Part shown: one piece after another, positions 25,987 to 34,271 of the stretch
How positions within the stretch are numbered: the first letter of the stretch is position 1
How the letters are laid out: every line of letters starts with the position of its first letter
Source of the DNA: an uncultured Ignavibacteria bacterium
GTDB lineage: Bacteria > Bacteroidota > Ignavibacteria > Tepidaquicellales > Tepidaquicellaceae
Direction of reading: 5' to 3'
NCBI GenBank assembly: GCA_937974175.1
Contig: CALJIG010000115.1
Coordinates: 1-43,972, forward strand
Length of the DNA: 43,972 nt
Notes under the pieces: model-generated
The model's input: the letters and a program-made list of their open reading frames with translations, nothing else
What the model was told of the DNA's origin: nothing
Database searches by the model: none
Program-made: the position numbers and the translations under genes

Positions 25987-26002
25987 TGTTTCACGTGAAA
26001 CA
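25987..26002. other. parS centromere site, copy 2
   Basis: A second exact TGTTTCACGTGAAACA, offset 26 bp from copy 1. That is roughly two and a half helical turns, so the two sites face nearly opposite sides of the DNA. The 10-bp spacer is GAACTCGTTT. No third copy was noticed in the window. Confidence 0.9.
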
Positions 26003-26091
26003 CTTTAATTAGATTTCAAGATTTATTAACTAAAAATACAAAAATCTCCGGAGAGATAAAATGGATGAAACAAGAACTTGGTAAAATAACA

Positions 26092-26124
26092 AAGCCGATG
26101 CGAGAATAAATCTCACACCGGCTT
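26092..26124 (-). terminator. Terminator of the 342-aa T9SS cargo gene
   Basis: AAGCCGATGCGAGA (26092-26105) pairs with TCTCACACCGGCTT (26111-26124), giving a 14-bp stem with two wobble pairs and a 5-nt loop. On the minus strand it is followed by TGTTATTTT. It lies about 28 nt past the stop codon and insulates the parS/mnmG region from the upstream operon. Confidence 0.8.
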
Positions 26125-26152
26125 CCCCCTATGAACTACAATTTTATAAACT

Positions 26153-27181
26153 TTATTTGATGAGGTTCATCTTTTTAGTGACGACGTTATTTCCAACTTG
26201 TAATGTATAATAGTAAATTCCACTCGCTAAGTTCTGACCATTAAAAGTCACATCATACGTTCCCGGTTCAACCAAATCATTTACGAGTTTTGTAACTTCT
26301 TTACCTTGAGCATTGTAAATTGTTAACTTTACTATTCCCGTAGTATTGACGGTAAAACTAATGTTTGTTGTTGGATTGAAAGGATTTGGATAATTCTGAG
26401 CTAAATTAAAACTATTTGCAACTGTATTAGTTGTAATTTCATTTTCTCCCTTATAAACATCTAAATCAAAGTTTACGGTGAAATCACCTCTTTTGCTTTC
26501 AGAAACATTTATATATTTCGATTGACTTTCAAATCCCGGTATTGAAGTGAATACTTCATAGTTTCCTGCACCATAAAATGACAGGTTGTATCTGCCATCT
26601 GCTGCTATCGGAGAACTTGTTACAAGATTACCATTGGCATCAAGTAAATAAGCAGATGCTATAAAATCTGCTGTAAATGGAATCGAAGTTTTTACAAAAC
26701 CTGAAACATTTGAAGAAGCACCGGCTGGTCTCTCAACTATTTCCTTTCCAACTGCTCCCCAATCGCCTTCTACTGTATCTCCCGGAATTGGTGTAATTGT
26801 CTCTGCGCTTTCAAAATCTAAGTAACCGGGATAGTATGATGGGGAAAAATTATCATCTTCATCATTTGGAAATATAAAAGCATATAAATCCTGTGTAGTG
26901 TTCACGCTTGCGATAAATTTTCCATCGGAGGAAACTGGAACAGTACTAACCCAGACTAACTGGCCATACGAACCCATTTTATAAAACTTTATCACACAAC
27001 CATCGGTTTGAATACCGGTAGTATCGGACTCATTCGATGCGGATAAATACACGAAAACTTCACCCTTTACAATGTTCTGGGCATTAGATGCATCAGGTTT
27101 CACAAAAGAGAAGAGTAAACCCAAAGCTGCAACTAATAACAGGCCGCGATAATTAATAAACTTAAGTAATTGCTTTTTCAT
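26153..27181 (-). CDS. Secreted protein with T9SS sorting domain, 342 aa
   Basis: An N-terminal signal (about residues 1-35, ending SNAQ) is followed by two beta-sandwich-like modules: KGEVFVYLSASNESDTTG up to about residue 110, and SNVSGFVKTSIPFTADF up to about 235. The second resembles a carboxypeptidase-regulatory/Ig-like domain that ends NVSESKRGDFTVNFDL. The C-terminal about 85 residues are the type A sorting domain (LAQNYPNPFNPTTNI, LASGIYYYTLQ, KKMNLIK). The body is unrecognised. Its start codon is 8 nt after the stop of the TrmB-type regulator gene, so the two are almost certainly co-transcribed, with the cargo gene second. A strong terminator follows. Confidence 0.88.
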   Translation of the reverse strand: MKKQLLKFINYRGLLLVAALGLLFSFVKPDASNAQNIVKGEVFVYLSASNESDTTGIQTDGCVIKFYKMGSYGQLVWVSTVPVSSDGKFIASVNTTQDLYAFIFPNDEDDNFSPSYYPGYLDFESAETITPIPGDTVEGDWGAVGKEIVERPAGASSNVSGFVKTSIPFTADFIASAYLLDANGNLVTSSPIAADGRYNLSFYGAGNYEVFTSIPGFESQSKYINVSESKRGDFTVNFDLDVYKGENEITTNTVANSFNLAQNYPNPFNPTTNISFTVNTTGIVKLTIYNAQGKEVTKLVNDLVEPGTYDVTFNGQNLASGIYYYTLQVGNNVVTKKMNLIK

Positions 27182-27189
27182 AATATATT

Positions 27190-28023
27190 TTAAATTAATT
27201 CACTGATTTTCTTTGAATTCCCCCAATAAAACTCAAAGGTATTTGCTAAGTAATTAGCTAATTCTTTATTCTTTATAATTACGTCAGAACGTTTATTACT
27301 TGGTAAAACAGGTTCAAATATGTTCAAATAAACCGTATATCTATCAAAGATCGCAAAACTTGTAACTTCCTCGTCCGAAAATTTAATTTGCTCACCATTA
27401 TGTTCAAATTTCTTAAAAATTTCTAAAGCATCTTTAAAATGCAAGCTTTCCGTTTTAGCATTTCTGATAACCCTTATAAATTCCGGTTTATCATAAATAC
27501 ACTTGAATACTCCACCTTTCTTTATAAAGCCTCCTATCATTTTATCAGCTTCATCCGATATCATTGCATTGTTCTTTAATCTCATCATTAACAAAATCTC
27601 ACTTTGACTTTGTTTTGTACACTCGGTAAATTTTACATCTCTATGCTTATTATGACCTCTAACCAGTTCAATATTTATAAAATCCTGATTAGAAGAGAGC
27701 TTTGATTTATAAAGAGGAAATAGATTATCAAATACAGTTTTTGCATTCTGAGCCTGCAGATTAGCTTTTCTTATTGTGTCATTTTGAACTTTATCACCAA
27801 TAACCCGGGGATCAATCATCTGAAACATTGTGATACGATTTGTATCTATTTCATTGATATAGCCCTCATTTCTAAATTGATTTAAAATATCATAAACATC
27901 AGTTCTTCTTATATTTGCTTCCTTTGCAACATCAGAAGCAGCCATTAAATCACCTCGCAGGAGCACTAAGAAAACCTTCGCTTCTTTTTCCGTAAATCCT
28001 AACTTTAGTAAATTTTCTGTCAT
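27190..28023 (-). CDS. TrmB-family transcriptional regulator
   Basis: 277 aa. The N-terminal winged helix-turn-helix (about residues 1-75) has the TrmB hallmark NLLKLGFTEKEAKVFLVLL, then ASDVAKEANIRRTDVYDILN and FRNEGYINEID. A helical linker (about 85-115) follows, and then a C-terminal domain (about 120-265) like the PLD-like effector domain of TrmB proteins, with FIKKGGVFKCIYDKPEF and YTVYLNIFEP. Archaeal TrmB proteins sense sugars; many bacterial members have unknown ligands. No signal peptide. It is in an operon with the 342-aa T9SS cargo gene and diverges from the beta-CASP RNase-like gene across a 270-nt AT-rich spacer that probably holds both promoters. No convincing TrmB operator could be read by eye. 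Confidence 0.88.
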   Translation of the reverse strand: MTENLLKLGFTEKEAKVFLVLLRGDLMAASDVAKEANIRRTDVYDILNQFRNEGYINEIDTNRITMFQMIDPRVIGDKVQNDTIRKANLQAQNAKTVFDNLFPLYKSKLSSNQDFINIELVRGHNKHRDVKFTECTKQSQSEILLMMRLKNNAMISDEADKMIGGFIKKGGVFKCIYDKPEFIRVIRNAKTESLHFKDALEIFKKFEHNGEQIKFSDEEVTSFAIFDRYTVYLNIFEPVLPSNKRSDVIIKNKELANYLANTFEFYWGNSKKISELI

Positions 28024-28293
28024 GTGTTAAAGTGTAGTATATATCTTATACAACAAAATTCGCAATATTAAAAAGTAAAGTCAAGAGACAAAATTAAATT
28101 GCAGAATTTATTGTAAAATTTTCCTACAACACATTAGAGCAACACTTATGCCAAAGAACTACTTTTTTTATTGCAGATATTGTGCCTTTTTTGATACAAT
28201 TTCTACTCCCGCCAAAGAGTATAATAATATAGTGAGGAGTGAATGAACTATAAATGACTTCTTTAATACTATATAATAAATTAATTTCAAAAA

Positions 28294-29661
28294 ATGAAGA
28301 TTAATTTTAATGTACTAGGTGGCGGTAACGAAATAGGCGCTAATTCATATTTAATAAGTATAAACGAGACTAACATAATTTTAGATTCAGGTTTACATCC
28401 CAGGCAAAAAGGCTCGCTTGCTTTCCCGAATTATGAATCTATTAAAAATACTAATATAGAGCATCTTATAATTTCTCATGCACATACTGACCATATTGCT
28501 TCCTTACCCTTTTTTCTAAAATTTTTTCCGTATGCAAAAATTTACTCAACTAAACCCACACATTCTCTGGCAGAAATAATGCTCAGTAATACTACGCGAA
28601 TTTTACGGGAAGAGTTTGAACTGGAATTTGATAAAAGTATGATAAGTAACTATAAAGAAGAAACGCTCGATATAATCCCTATGATAATGAAACGTTGTGA
28701 TTATAATGAAAAAATTATTATTAATGAATCTGATAAGGAAAAAATCAGTTTCGAATTTTTTGACGCCGGTCATATACTCGGCTCTGCTTCTGTGTTGATA
28801 AATGCCGGCGGTAAAAAAATATTCTATACAGGCGATATTAATTTAAGAAACCAATCCCTGATACCTAAAGCTGAACTGCCAAAGCATAAAGTTGATGTTT
28901 TGATTACCGAATCCACTAATTGCGCAACTGAAAATTATCCCGATTATAAAGAAGAAACTAACAGACTTGCCTCCTTTATTAATAGAGTAATTAATAAAGG
29001 AGGCTCTGTTCTCATCCCCTCTTTTGCGCTGGGAAAGTCACAAGAGATACTGATGCGTGTGCACACATTAATGAAAAAAAATATAATTCCGCATGTGCCG
29101 ATTTATTACAGTCCGATGTCAAAAGCTATTAACGATGTTTATGATGACTACATTTACTCTAATGAAAGAGTTAAGAAAGGGTTTAAGCTTTCCGAAATTG
29201 AGTTTACTCTATTAGGCAGAAGAGATTCGGTAAGAGGTGATTTTTATAAGCATCCTTCTATAATAATAGCAACCAGCGGAATGATGATGCCAAGAACAGC
29301 ATCTTATACTATTGCCAAACAATTTCTTCCGAGACCAAATTTCGGAATAGCTGTATGCGGCTACTGCGACCCCGATACTCCGGGCTATTTAATAAAGAAC
29401 GCAAAATATAATGAGCTGCTTTATTTAAATAATATTGAAAATCCGATAGATGTAAAGTGTGAGATTGGAAACTTCCGATTTTCATCTCACTCAAGAAAAG
29501 AAGAAATTGAAAGCATTATTGAAGCACTTAATCCTGATACTATTATAATAGTGCATGGTGATGAAAATGCAATAAACTCACTGGGCGGTGAAATGTTAAA
29601 AAAATATCCGGAGAAAAGAATTATAGCGCCTGAGAAAAACAGGGATTATAAATTATCTTGA
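28294..29661 (+). CDS. Metallo-beta-lactamase/beta-CASP RNase-like protein (CPSF/YSH1-type)
   Basis: 455 aa, cytoplasmic. The N-terminal metallo-beta-lactamase fold carries motif 2 HAHTDH (H62, H64, D66, H67), motif 3 FDAGHILGSA and motif 4 FYTGDIN. The beta-CASP domain follows, with a motif A region (DVLITESTNC) and motif B GGSVLIPSFALGKSQEIL, and the C-terminal motif C region VHGDEN. This is the COG1236 family of RNA-processing nucleases related to eukaryotic CPSF73 and archaeal homologues, probably acting as an endo- or 5'-exoribonuclease. It differs from RNase J, which is longer and has an extra C-terminal domain. Substrate unknown. It is monocistronic by spacing, ends in TGA, and is divergent from the TrmB gene. 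Confidence 0.9.
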   Translation: MKINFNVLGGGNEIGANSYLISINETNIILDSGLHPRQKGSLAFPNYESIKNTNIEHLIISHAHTDHIASLPFFLKFFPYAKIYSTKPTHSLAEIMLSNTTRILREEFELEFDKSMISNYKEETLDIIPMIMKRCDYNEKIIINESDKEKISFEFFDAGHILGSASVLINAGGKKIFYTGDINLRNQSLIPKAELPKHKVDVLITESTNCATENYPDYKEETNRLASFINRVINKGGSVLIPSFALGKSQEILMRVHTLMKKNIIPHVPIYYSPMSKAINDVYDDYIYSNERVKKGFKLSEIEFTLLGRRDSVRGDFYKHPSIIIATSGMMMPRTASYTIAKQFLPRPNFGIAVCGYCDPDTPGYLIKNAKYNELLYLNNIENPIDVKCEIGNFRFSSHSRKEEIESIIEALNPDTIIIVHGDENAINSLGGEMLKKYPEKRIIAPEKNRDYKLS

Positions 29662-29721
29662 AAAACACTTAATAGTTAAATAAGTTTTATCATAGGTTTA
29701 ATTAATTTTATATCTCACTTT

Positions 29722-31881
29722 ATGAAAAAATGCTTATTAATTATTCTTTGCTCATTTACTTTCACTTCTGTATTCGCTCAATACAATAAGTGGGAAAGAA
29801 CAACATTTTCCCTCAGCATAACAAAACAAACCTGCAAAGATAACAGCAATAATTATTATATTTATAATAGTGACGGTTTCATTTACAAGACAACAGAACA
29901 ATTTAAAAAATTTACAAAACTTGAGTATAAATTTGAAACCTCTGTCGTAACGCTTCATTATGTTTCATCAGGAATTTTTCTTGCCGGAACATTAACCAAA
30001 GGAATTTACAGGTCGTCCAATGCAAGTTATTGGGAAAGAGTTACCAATGGTCTTCCTGATTCAATTAATATTTCTGGATTTACTTCAAACGGCAATATTG
30101 TATTTGCTGCTACAAGTAAAGGAGTTTTCTATTCCAGCAATGCAGGTTTAAGCTGGTCACCAAGAAGCAACGGACTTGCTTCCAATTATAATGCTTCAAA
30201 TATTGCAATGGAGCAGGGAGGAAAAATTTTTGTTACAGAAGACCGCAGCTATTCACTTGGCAACAGAGGCGTTTTTAAATCCACAGATAACGGGTTAAGC
30301 TGGAACAGTGTTCCGGAAATTCCTCAAAACGACAGATATTTTTTTATTTATGTAAGCGATGAAAACAAAATATTCATTTCTTCGCGCGGTGTATTAGTAG
30401 GTACTCTTTATGAAGATTTATTTCAATCAACTGACAGCGGAAACTCTTTTCAAAGAATAGGCAATGTTGCGCCATCCTCTCTAATTCATCTGAACGGAGA
30501 TAAATACTTATCAATCTTTCATCCTGAATCAGGGTATCAATCTGTGCTTGCAAAATCATTTGATAATGGCGCAAACTGGTTTCCTGTTTCCCAGCTATTT
30601 CACGGAAGCTATGAGAATTTAATAAAACTTTCAGATGGAGCTGTGATGGTTAACTCTCCTATAAGAGGAAATCTTAAAACCACAGATGCATCGAGCTGGA
30701 CAAGGGAAGTATATGGAGTCCCATTAGCAAAGGTTGATAAAGTTTTTTGCGGAACAAACAGCCCATACATACTGGGAGCATTAGTAAATCAGGAGCTTTA
30801 CACTTCAACAAATTCAGGAGATGAATGGAATATTTATTCAAGACAAGTATTCGACCCGAATAACGAACCTATCCTGGATTTTACCATTAAAGACAACTTA
30901 ATATATGCATTAACCCCGGGCATGATTTTCAAATCAACTGACTTTGGATTAACTTATAATTACACTCATTCTTTTGCATTTCCTGTAACGGGCATTTGCG
31001 TAAAAAATACTGCAAATATATTCCTCTACGGAAATACTATTAATAAGACAACTAATGAAGGGATAAACTGGACTAGCCAAAGTTCGGGTATTCCTCCTAC
31101 AGATGTAATTAATAAAATGACAACAGATGATGTTACGGGATTTATTTATGCCGTTACAAATTCATCGGGAATTTACCGCTCAATAAATAACGGAGATTCA
31201 TGGGAAGCTATTAATAACGGCATTCCTCTTACCGGAATAATTAGCATATCTGCATCATATAGTCTAATAGGTGCAGGTACTGAAAGCAGTGGGTTTTATT
31301 ATTCTTCTAATTCAGGCAGCAGCTGGAGCAAAGCAAATTACGGAATTGCAACTGATTCATTAAGCTATTCTGCTGTATCCTTGAACTCCGGATTTTGTGT
31401 TGTAGGAACGCGTTCAAATAGCCCGGGAGAAAATGGAAAAGGAATTTTCTTTAATCTACACTTCAATAATACTTTTAATTACGGATTGACTGACCTGAAT
31501 ATAAACTCTGTTACGGGACCATTAATATACTATCTATTTGCCGGAGGTGATACCTGTGTATATAGAACAGATTTGAGAGATGATATCAGAAATATCTCCT
31601 CTGAAATACCAAATAAGTTTTCACTATCGCAAAATTATCCGAATCCGTTTAATCCATCAACAAAATTTATTTATGAGCTGAACCAAAAAACATTGGCAAA
31701 GATTTCAGTGTTTGATATTACCGGAAGAGAAATTGCGACGCTGCTCGACGGAGTTCAAAATGCAGGAGTTTATGAAGCTACATTTGATGCCGGTAAATAT
31801 GGTTTAACAAGCGGAATTTATTTTTACACTCTTAAAACGGATGGATTTATTGAAACAAAAAAGATGGTGCTAGTAAAATAA
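29722..31881 (+). CDS. Secreted sialidase-like (BNR/Ycf48-type) repeat protein with T9SS sorting domain, 719 aa
   Basis: Signal peptide MKKCLLIILCSFTFTSVFAQ (residues 1-20). The body (about 25-620) is a repeated WD40-like or BNR-type propeller with Asp-box-like units: STDNGLSWNSV, STDSGNSFQRI, SFDNGANWFPV, STNSGDEWNIY, SINNGDSWEAI and SSNSGSSWSKA. These S-x-D-x-G-x-x-W boxes are typical of VPS10/sortilin- and sialidase-like propellers and do not by themselves imply sialidase activity. The last about 80 residues are the type A sorting domain (LSQNYPNPFNPSTKF, TSGIYFYTLK, KKMVLVK). A second, broken gene of the same type follows after 75 nt, so the pair may be co-transcribed. Confidence 0.9.
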   Translation: MKKCLLIILCSFTFTSVFAQYNKWERTTFSLSITKQTCKDNSNNYYIYNSDGFIYKTTEQFKKFTKLEYKFETSVVTLHYVSSGIFLAGTLTKGIYRSSNASYWERVTNGLPDSINISGFTSNGNIVFAATSKGVFYSSNAGLSWSPRSNGLASNYNASNIAMEQGGKIFVTEDRSYSLGNRGVFKSTDNGLSWNSVPEIPQNDRYFFIYVSDENKIFISSRGVLVGTLYEDLFQSTDSGNSFQRIGNVAPSSLIHLNGDKYLSIFHPESGYQSVLAKSFDNGANWFPVSQLFHGSYENLIKLSDGAVMVNSPIRGNLKTTDASSWTREVYGVPLAKVDKVFCGTNSPYILGALVNQELYTSTNSGDEWNIYSRQVFDPNNEPILDFTIKDNLIYALTPGMIFKSTDFGLTYNYTHSFAFPVTGICVKNTANIFLYGNTINKTTNEGINWTSQSSGIPPTDVINKMTTDDVTGFIYAVTNSSGIYRSINNGDSWEAINNGIPLTGIISISASYSLIGAGTESSGFYYSSNSGSSWSKANYGIATDSLSYSAVSLNSGFCVVGTRSNSPGENGKGIFFNLHFNNTFNYGLTDLNINSVTGPLIYYLFAGGDTCVYRTDLRDDIRNISSEIPNKFSLSQNYPNPFNPSTKFIYELNQKTLAKISVFDITGREIATLLDGVQNAGVYEATFDAGKYGLTSGIYFYTLKTDGFIETKKMVLVK

Positions 31882-31956
31882 CTGTATTAATTTTTGTTAG
31901 GAAAATGTTAGGATAATTCTTATTTTTAGATATACAATAATTTATATAAAGTTTCC

Positions 31957-33210
31957 ATGAAACCTGTATTTCCCCTATTGGCCCTTTTATTTTTAACTTC
32001 ACCGCTTTTTGCTCAGCTAGGCTGGGTTCGGCAGACAAGCGGAACAACTCAAAACCTTAACGATGTATCTTTTGTAAATTCTAATACAGGATATACAAGC
32101 GGATCGTATATACCTACAGGTCCGGGCTCATCAGATTCTGGTTATGTTTTGAAAACTGTAAACGGAGGAACTACATGGACTATAATTTTAAAAACTACTT
32201 ACCCTATTTCACGGGTAATTTTTCATAATGCTAATGAAGGAGTGTACCTTTCCCCGAATGGAATATATGGAACTACTAACGGAGGGACTACGTGGATTCC
32301 CAAGTATACCGGACTGGCATCGTATAAATTCATTCAATTTCTAGATAAAGATGTCACAAAAGATTCAATAGTAATTAGCGGTCGCTTTTTTACTTCTAAC
32401 GGTGGTGTTACCTGGGAAACAAAAGGCGGAGAAATAACTGGTGGTTCTTATGGCACAGATGTAAAATATTCCAGCTGGACTACCGGGTATTCTATAAGTT
32501 TTGGATATGCAAATAAATCAATAAATTCAGGAATAAGTTGGGAAGAAGCCATTCCCGCAGCAATTAATCTTAATTTATGGTCATTAGATATCGATGGAAA
32601 TAGCCGGGCAATAGTCGGAGGCGAGAGCGATGTATGGTGGACTACTAATAACGGCTCAGACTGGCAGCATACTGCATGGGGGATTTTATATGGACACAGA
32701 CTTGTAAAGCTTAAATATACTTCTAATGCAGGCACGTTTGCGCTCAGCAATAAGGGAGGAATATTTAATTCATTAAATTACGGAAGCAGCTGGAACGCAC
32801 AAATAAGCGGCGATACAACACAATTAAATAATATTTGTTTTGTTGACCAATACACATGATGGATAGTGGGCAATGCAGGAATAATACTTAAAACTACTAC
32901 CGGCGGACTGACATCTTCAGGCATTGAAACTCCCAATGAAACGCCTGATAATTTTTCACTGAAACAAAATTATCCTAATCCGTTCAACCCGGGTACAACT
33001 ATAAATTACTCACTGCCGGCTTCTGATTTTGTAACTCTTACAGTTTATGACGCTTTGGGAAATGCAGTAAGAACGCTTGTAAGTGAAAGACAAAATGCAG
33101 GAAATTATTCTTTAAATTTTAATGCAGCATCTCTGCCAAGCGGAATTTATTTTTATAAACTGCTGACAACAAGTTTTTCCGAAGTAAAGAAAATGACATT
33201 GGTAAAATAA
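31957..33210 (+). pseudogene. Ycf48/BNR-type T9SS cargo gene interrupted by an in-frame TGA
   Basis: A single frame of 418 codons from ATG 31957 to TAA 33210, broken only by TGA at 32857-32859. Upstream of it are a signal peptide (ending LFAQ) and Ycf48-like repeats (FVNSNTGYTSG, TVNGGTTWTI, NNGSDWQHTAW). The TGA stands in the context FVDQYT-stop-WIVGNAGIILKTT, where the family motif needs Gly (TGW[AI]VG). A single G-to-T change of GGA to TGA explains it. After the stop the same frame carries the full sorting domain (LKQNYPNPFNPGTTI to KKMTLVK). If translated only to the TGA, a 300-aa protein without a sorting signal results. TGA is a normal stop in other genes here, so recoding is unlikely. 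Confidence 0.75.
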
Positions 33211-33217
33211 ATTTTTT

Positions 33218-33318
33218 AATCACTGATTGCACTGATTTACTCTGAGAAAAAAACGATATAATGTTTGTATTACTTTAATAATCATTACAATCATTTTGAA
33301 TCAATGTAATCAGTGATT
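33218..33318. repeat. 20-bp inverted repeat between convergent genes
   Basis: AATCACTGATTGCACTGATT (33218-33237) is complementary at 18 of 20 positions to AATCAATGTAATCAGTGATT (33299-33318). Each arm is bordered by T- or A-runs, and the arms are 61 nt apart. It fills the gap between the broken cargo gene and the nitrilase gene, so it may act as a bidirectional terminator or be an interspersed AATCAGTGATT-type element. Confidence 0.7.
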
Positions 33319-33323
33319 AAAAT

Positions 33324-34115
33324 TTATATTTCATAAAATCCCATTCGTCTATCACCGAATAAATTATTATTCTCGTTTATATTTTTATCGTCCGCTTCTG
33401 CAATATTAATTTCAACTATAATACATTCCTCTTTATCTTTAGATGCTCTTGCAAGATACTCTCCTTTAGGTGAAAGTATAACGCTCTCACCGGTAAAGAA
33501 TAATTCATTGCCGCTGCTGTCTTTATCGCTGCCAATCCTGTTTGCCGTAATTGTGAATACGTGATTCTCCAATGCGCGGGTAAACATTGCCTGCTGGCAG
33601 TAAGGCATTACAAGATTAGATGGATGGCAGATTATTTTTGCTCCTTTAAGAGCAAGAGTTCGCGCTGTCTCCGGGAATATCCAGTCGAAACAAACCATCA
33701 TTCCTATTTTTGTATGATGAATTTCATAAGCTTCCAGCGGCATATTGCCGGGTGTAAACCATTTTTTCTCTGTATCGAATAAATGCAGCTTGCGATAAAT
33801 TTTATATGTACCGTCAGGACAGTAAAGAATGGACGAGTTGAAATATTCGAATATAAATTTTTCGCATATTCCCGAGACAATGTATGCGTTTTTCTTTTTT
33901 GCAAGCTCAAGTAAGGTTTGCGAGAAAATTCCGCTTGGGATATTTTCAGACGCATTATCAAGTTCTTCTGCGCTTGAAAACATATAGCCGGAGTTGGCAA
34001 GCTCGGGCAGCACCATTAAATCAAAATCTTTATCAATGAGGGCATCATAAATTTTTTCGGAGTTAGCTTTGACGTCGTTCTGAGCGGGCCGGAATTGAAA
34101 GAAACCTATTTTCAT
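33324..34115 (-). CDS. Carbon-nitrogen hydrolase (nitrilase superfamily)
   Basis: 263 aa with the complete nitrilase-superfamily catalytic triad: E38 in VLPELANSGY, K109 in YRKLHLF and C142 in GMMVCFDWIFPE. It hydrolyses a C-N bond of an amide or nitrile. The overall length and the KLHLFD...TPGN segment fit the amidase/N-carbamoylase-like branches rather than true nitrilases, but the substrate cannot be named (omega-amidase and N-carbamoyl-putrescine amidase are alternatives). It is cytoplasmic. It stands alone, convergent with the broken cargo gene across an inverted repeat and divergent from the DUF4239 gene across a 156-nt spacer with nothing recognisable. Confidence 0.92.
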   Translation of the reverse strand: MKIGFFQFRPAQNDVKANSEKIYDALIDKDFDLMVLPELANSGYMFSSAEELDNASENIPSGIFSQTLLELAKKKNAYIVSGICEKFIFEYFNSSILYCPDGTYKIYRKLHLFDTEKKWFTPGNMPLEAYEIHHTKIGMMVCFDWIFPETARTLALKGAKIICHPSNLVMPYCQQAMFTRALENHVFTITANRIGSDKDSSGNELFFTGESVILSPKGEYLARASKDKEECIIVEINIAEADDKNINENNNLFGDRRMGFYEI

Positions 34116-34271
34116 AATTAAAACATTTTAATTGAGAAAATACTGTTGATATAAATTAAAGATTTTTGAAGTTTGAACATATATAATAAGGAATGATATA
34201 TTATCTAAGCATAATTTATCGCCACGCAATTTTAAAAATATTTTTGATATATTTACAGATACAAAAAACTT

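Noticed and set aside
25944..26152. oriC itself next to the parS sites
   Set aside because: No cluster of DnaA boxes (TTATCCACA-like) or AT-rich unwinding repeats was seen in the spacer; the origin is likely nearby but outside the window.
28024..28060. Imperfect palindrome near GTAGTATATATCTTATAC as a TrmB operator
   Set aside because: Does not match the recalled archaeal TACT-N3-AGTA type site, and the region is AT-rich enough to give such palindromes by chance.
28148..28246. A 32-codon plus-strand frame (MPKNYFFYCRYCAFF...) with a CxxC-like pair in the TrmB/beta-CASP spacer
   Set aside because: Single short frame in an AT-rich promoter region, no paralogue, no ribosome-binding site. Could be chance; the spacer is otherwise empty.
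31957..33210. TGA at 32857 as selenocysteine or UGA-glycine recoding
   Set aside because: TGA is a normal stop in several genes here (for example 2090-2092 and 29659-29661), no SECIS-like hairpin follows, and the family has no Sec position.
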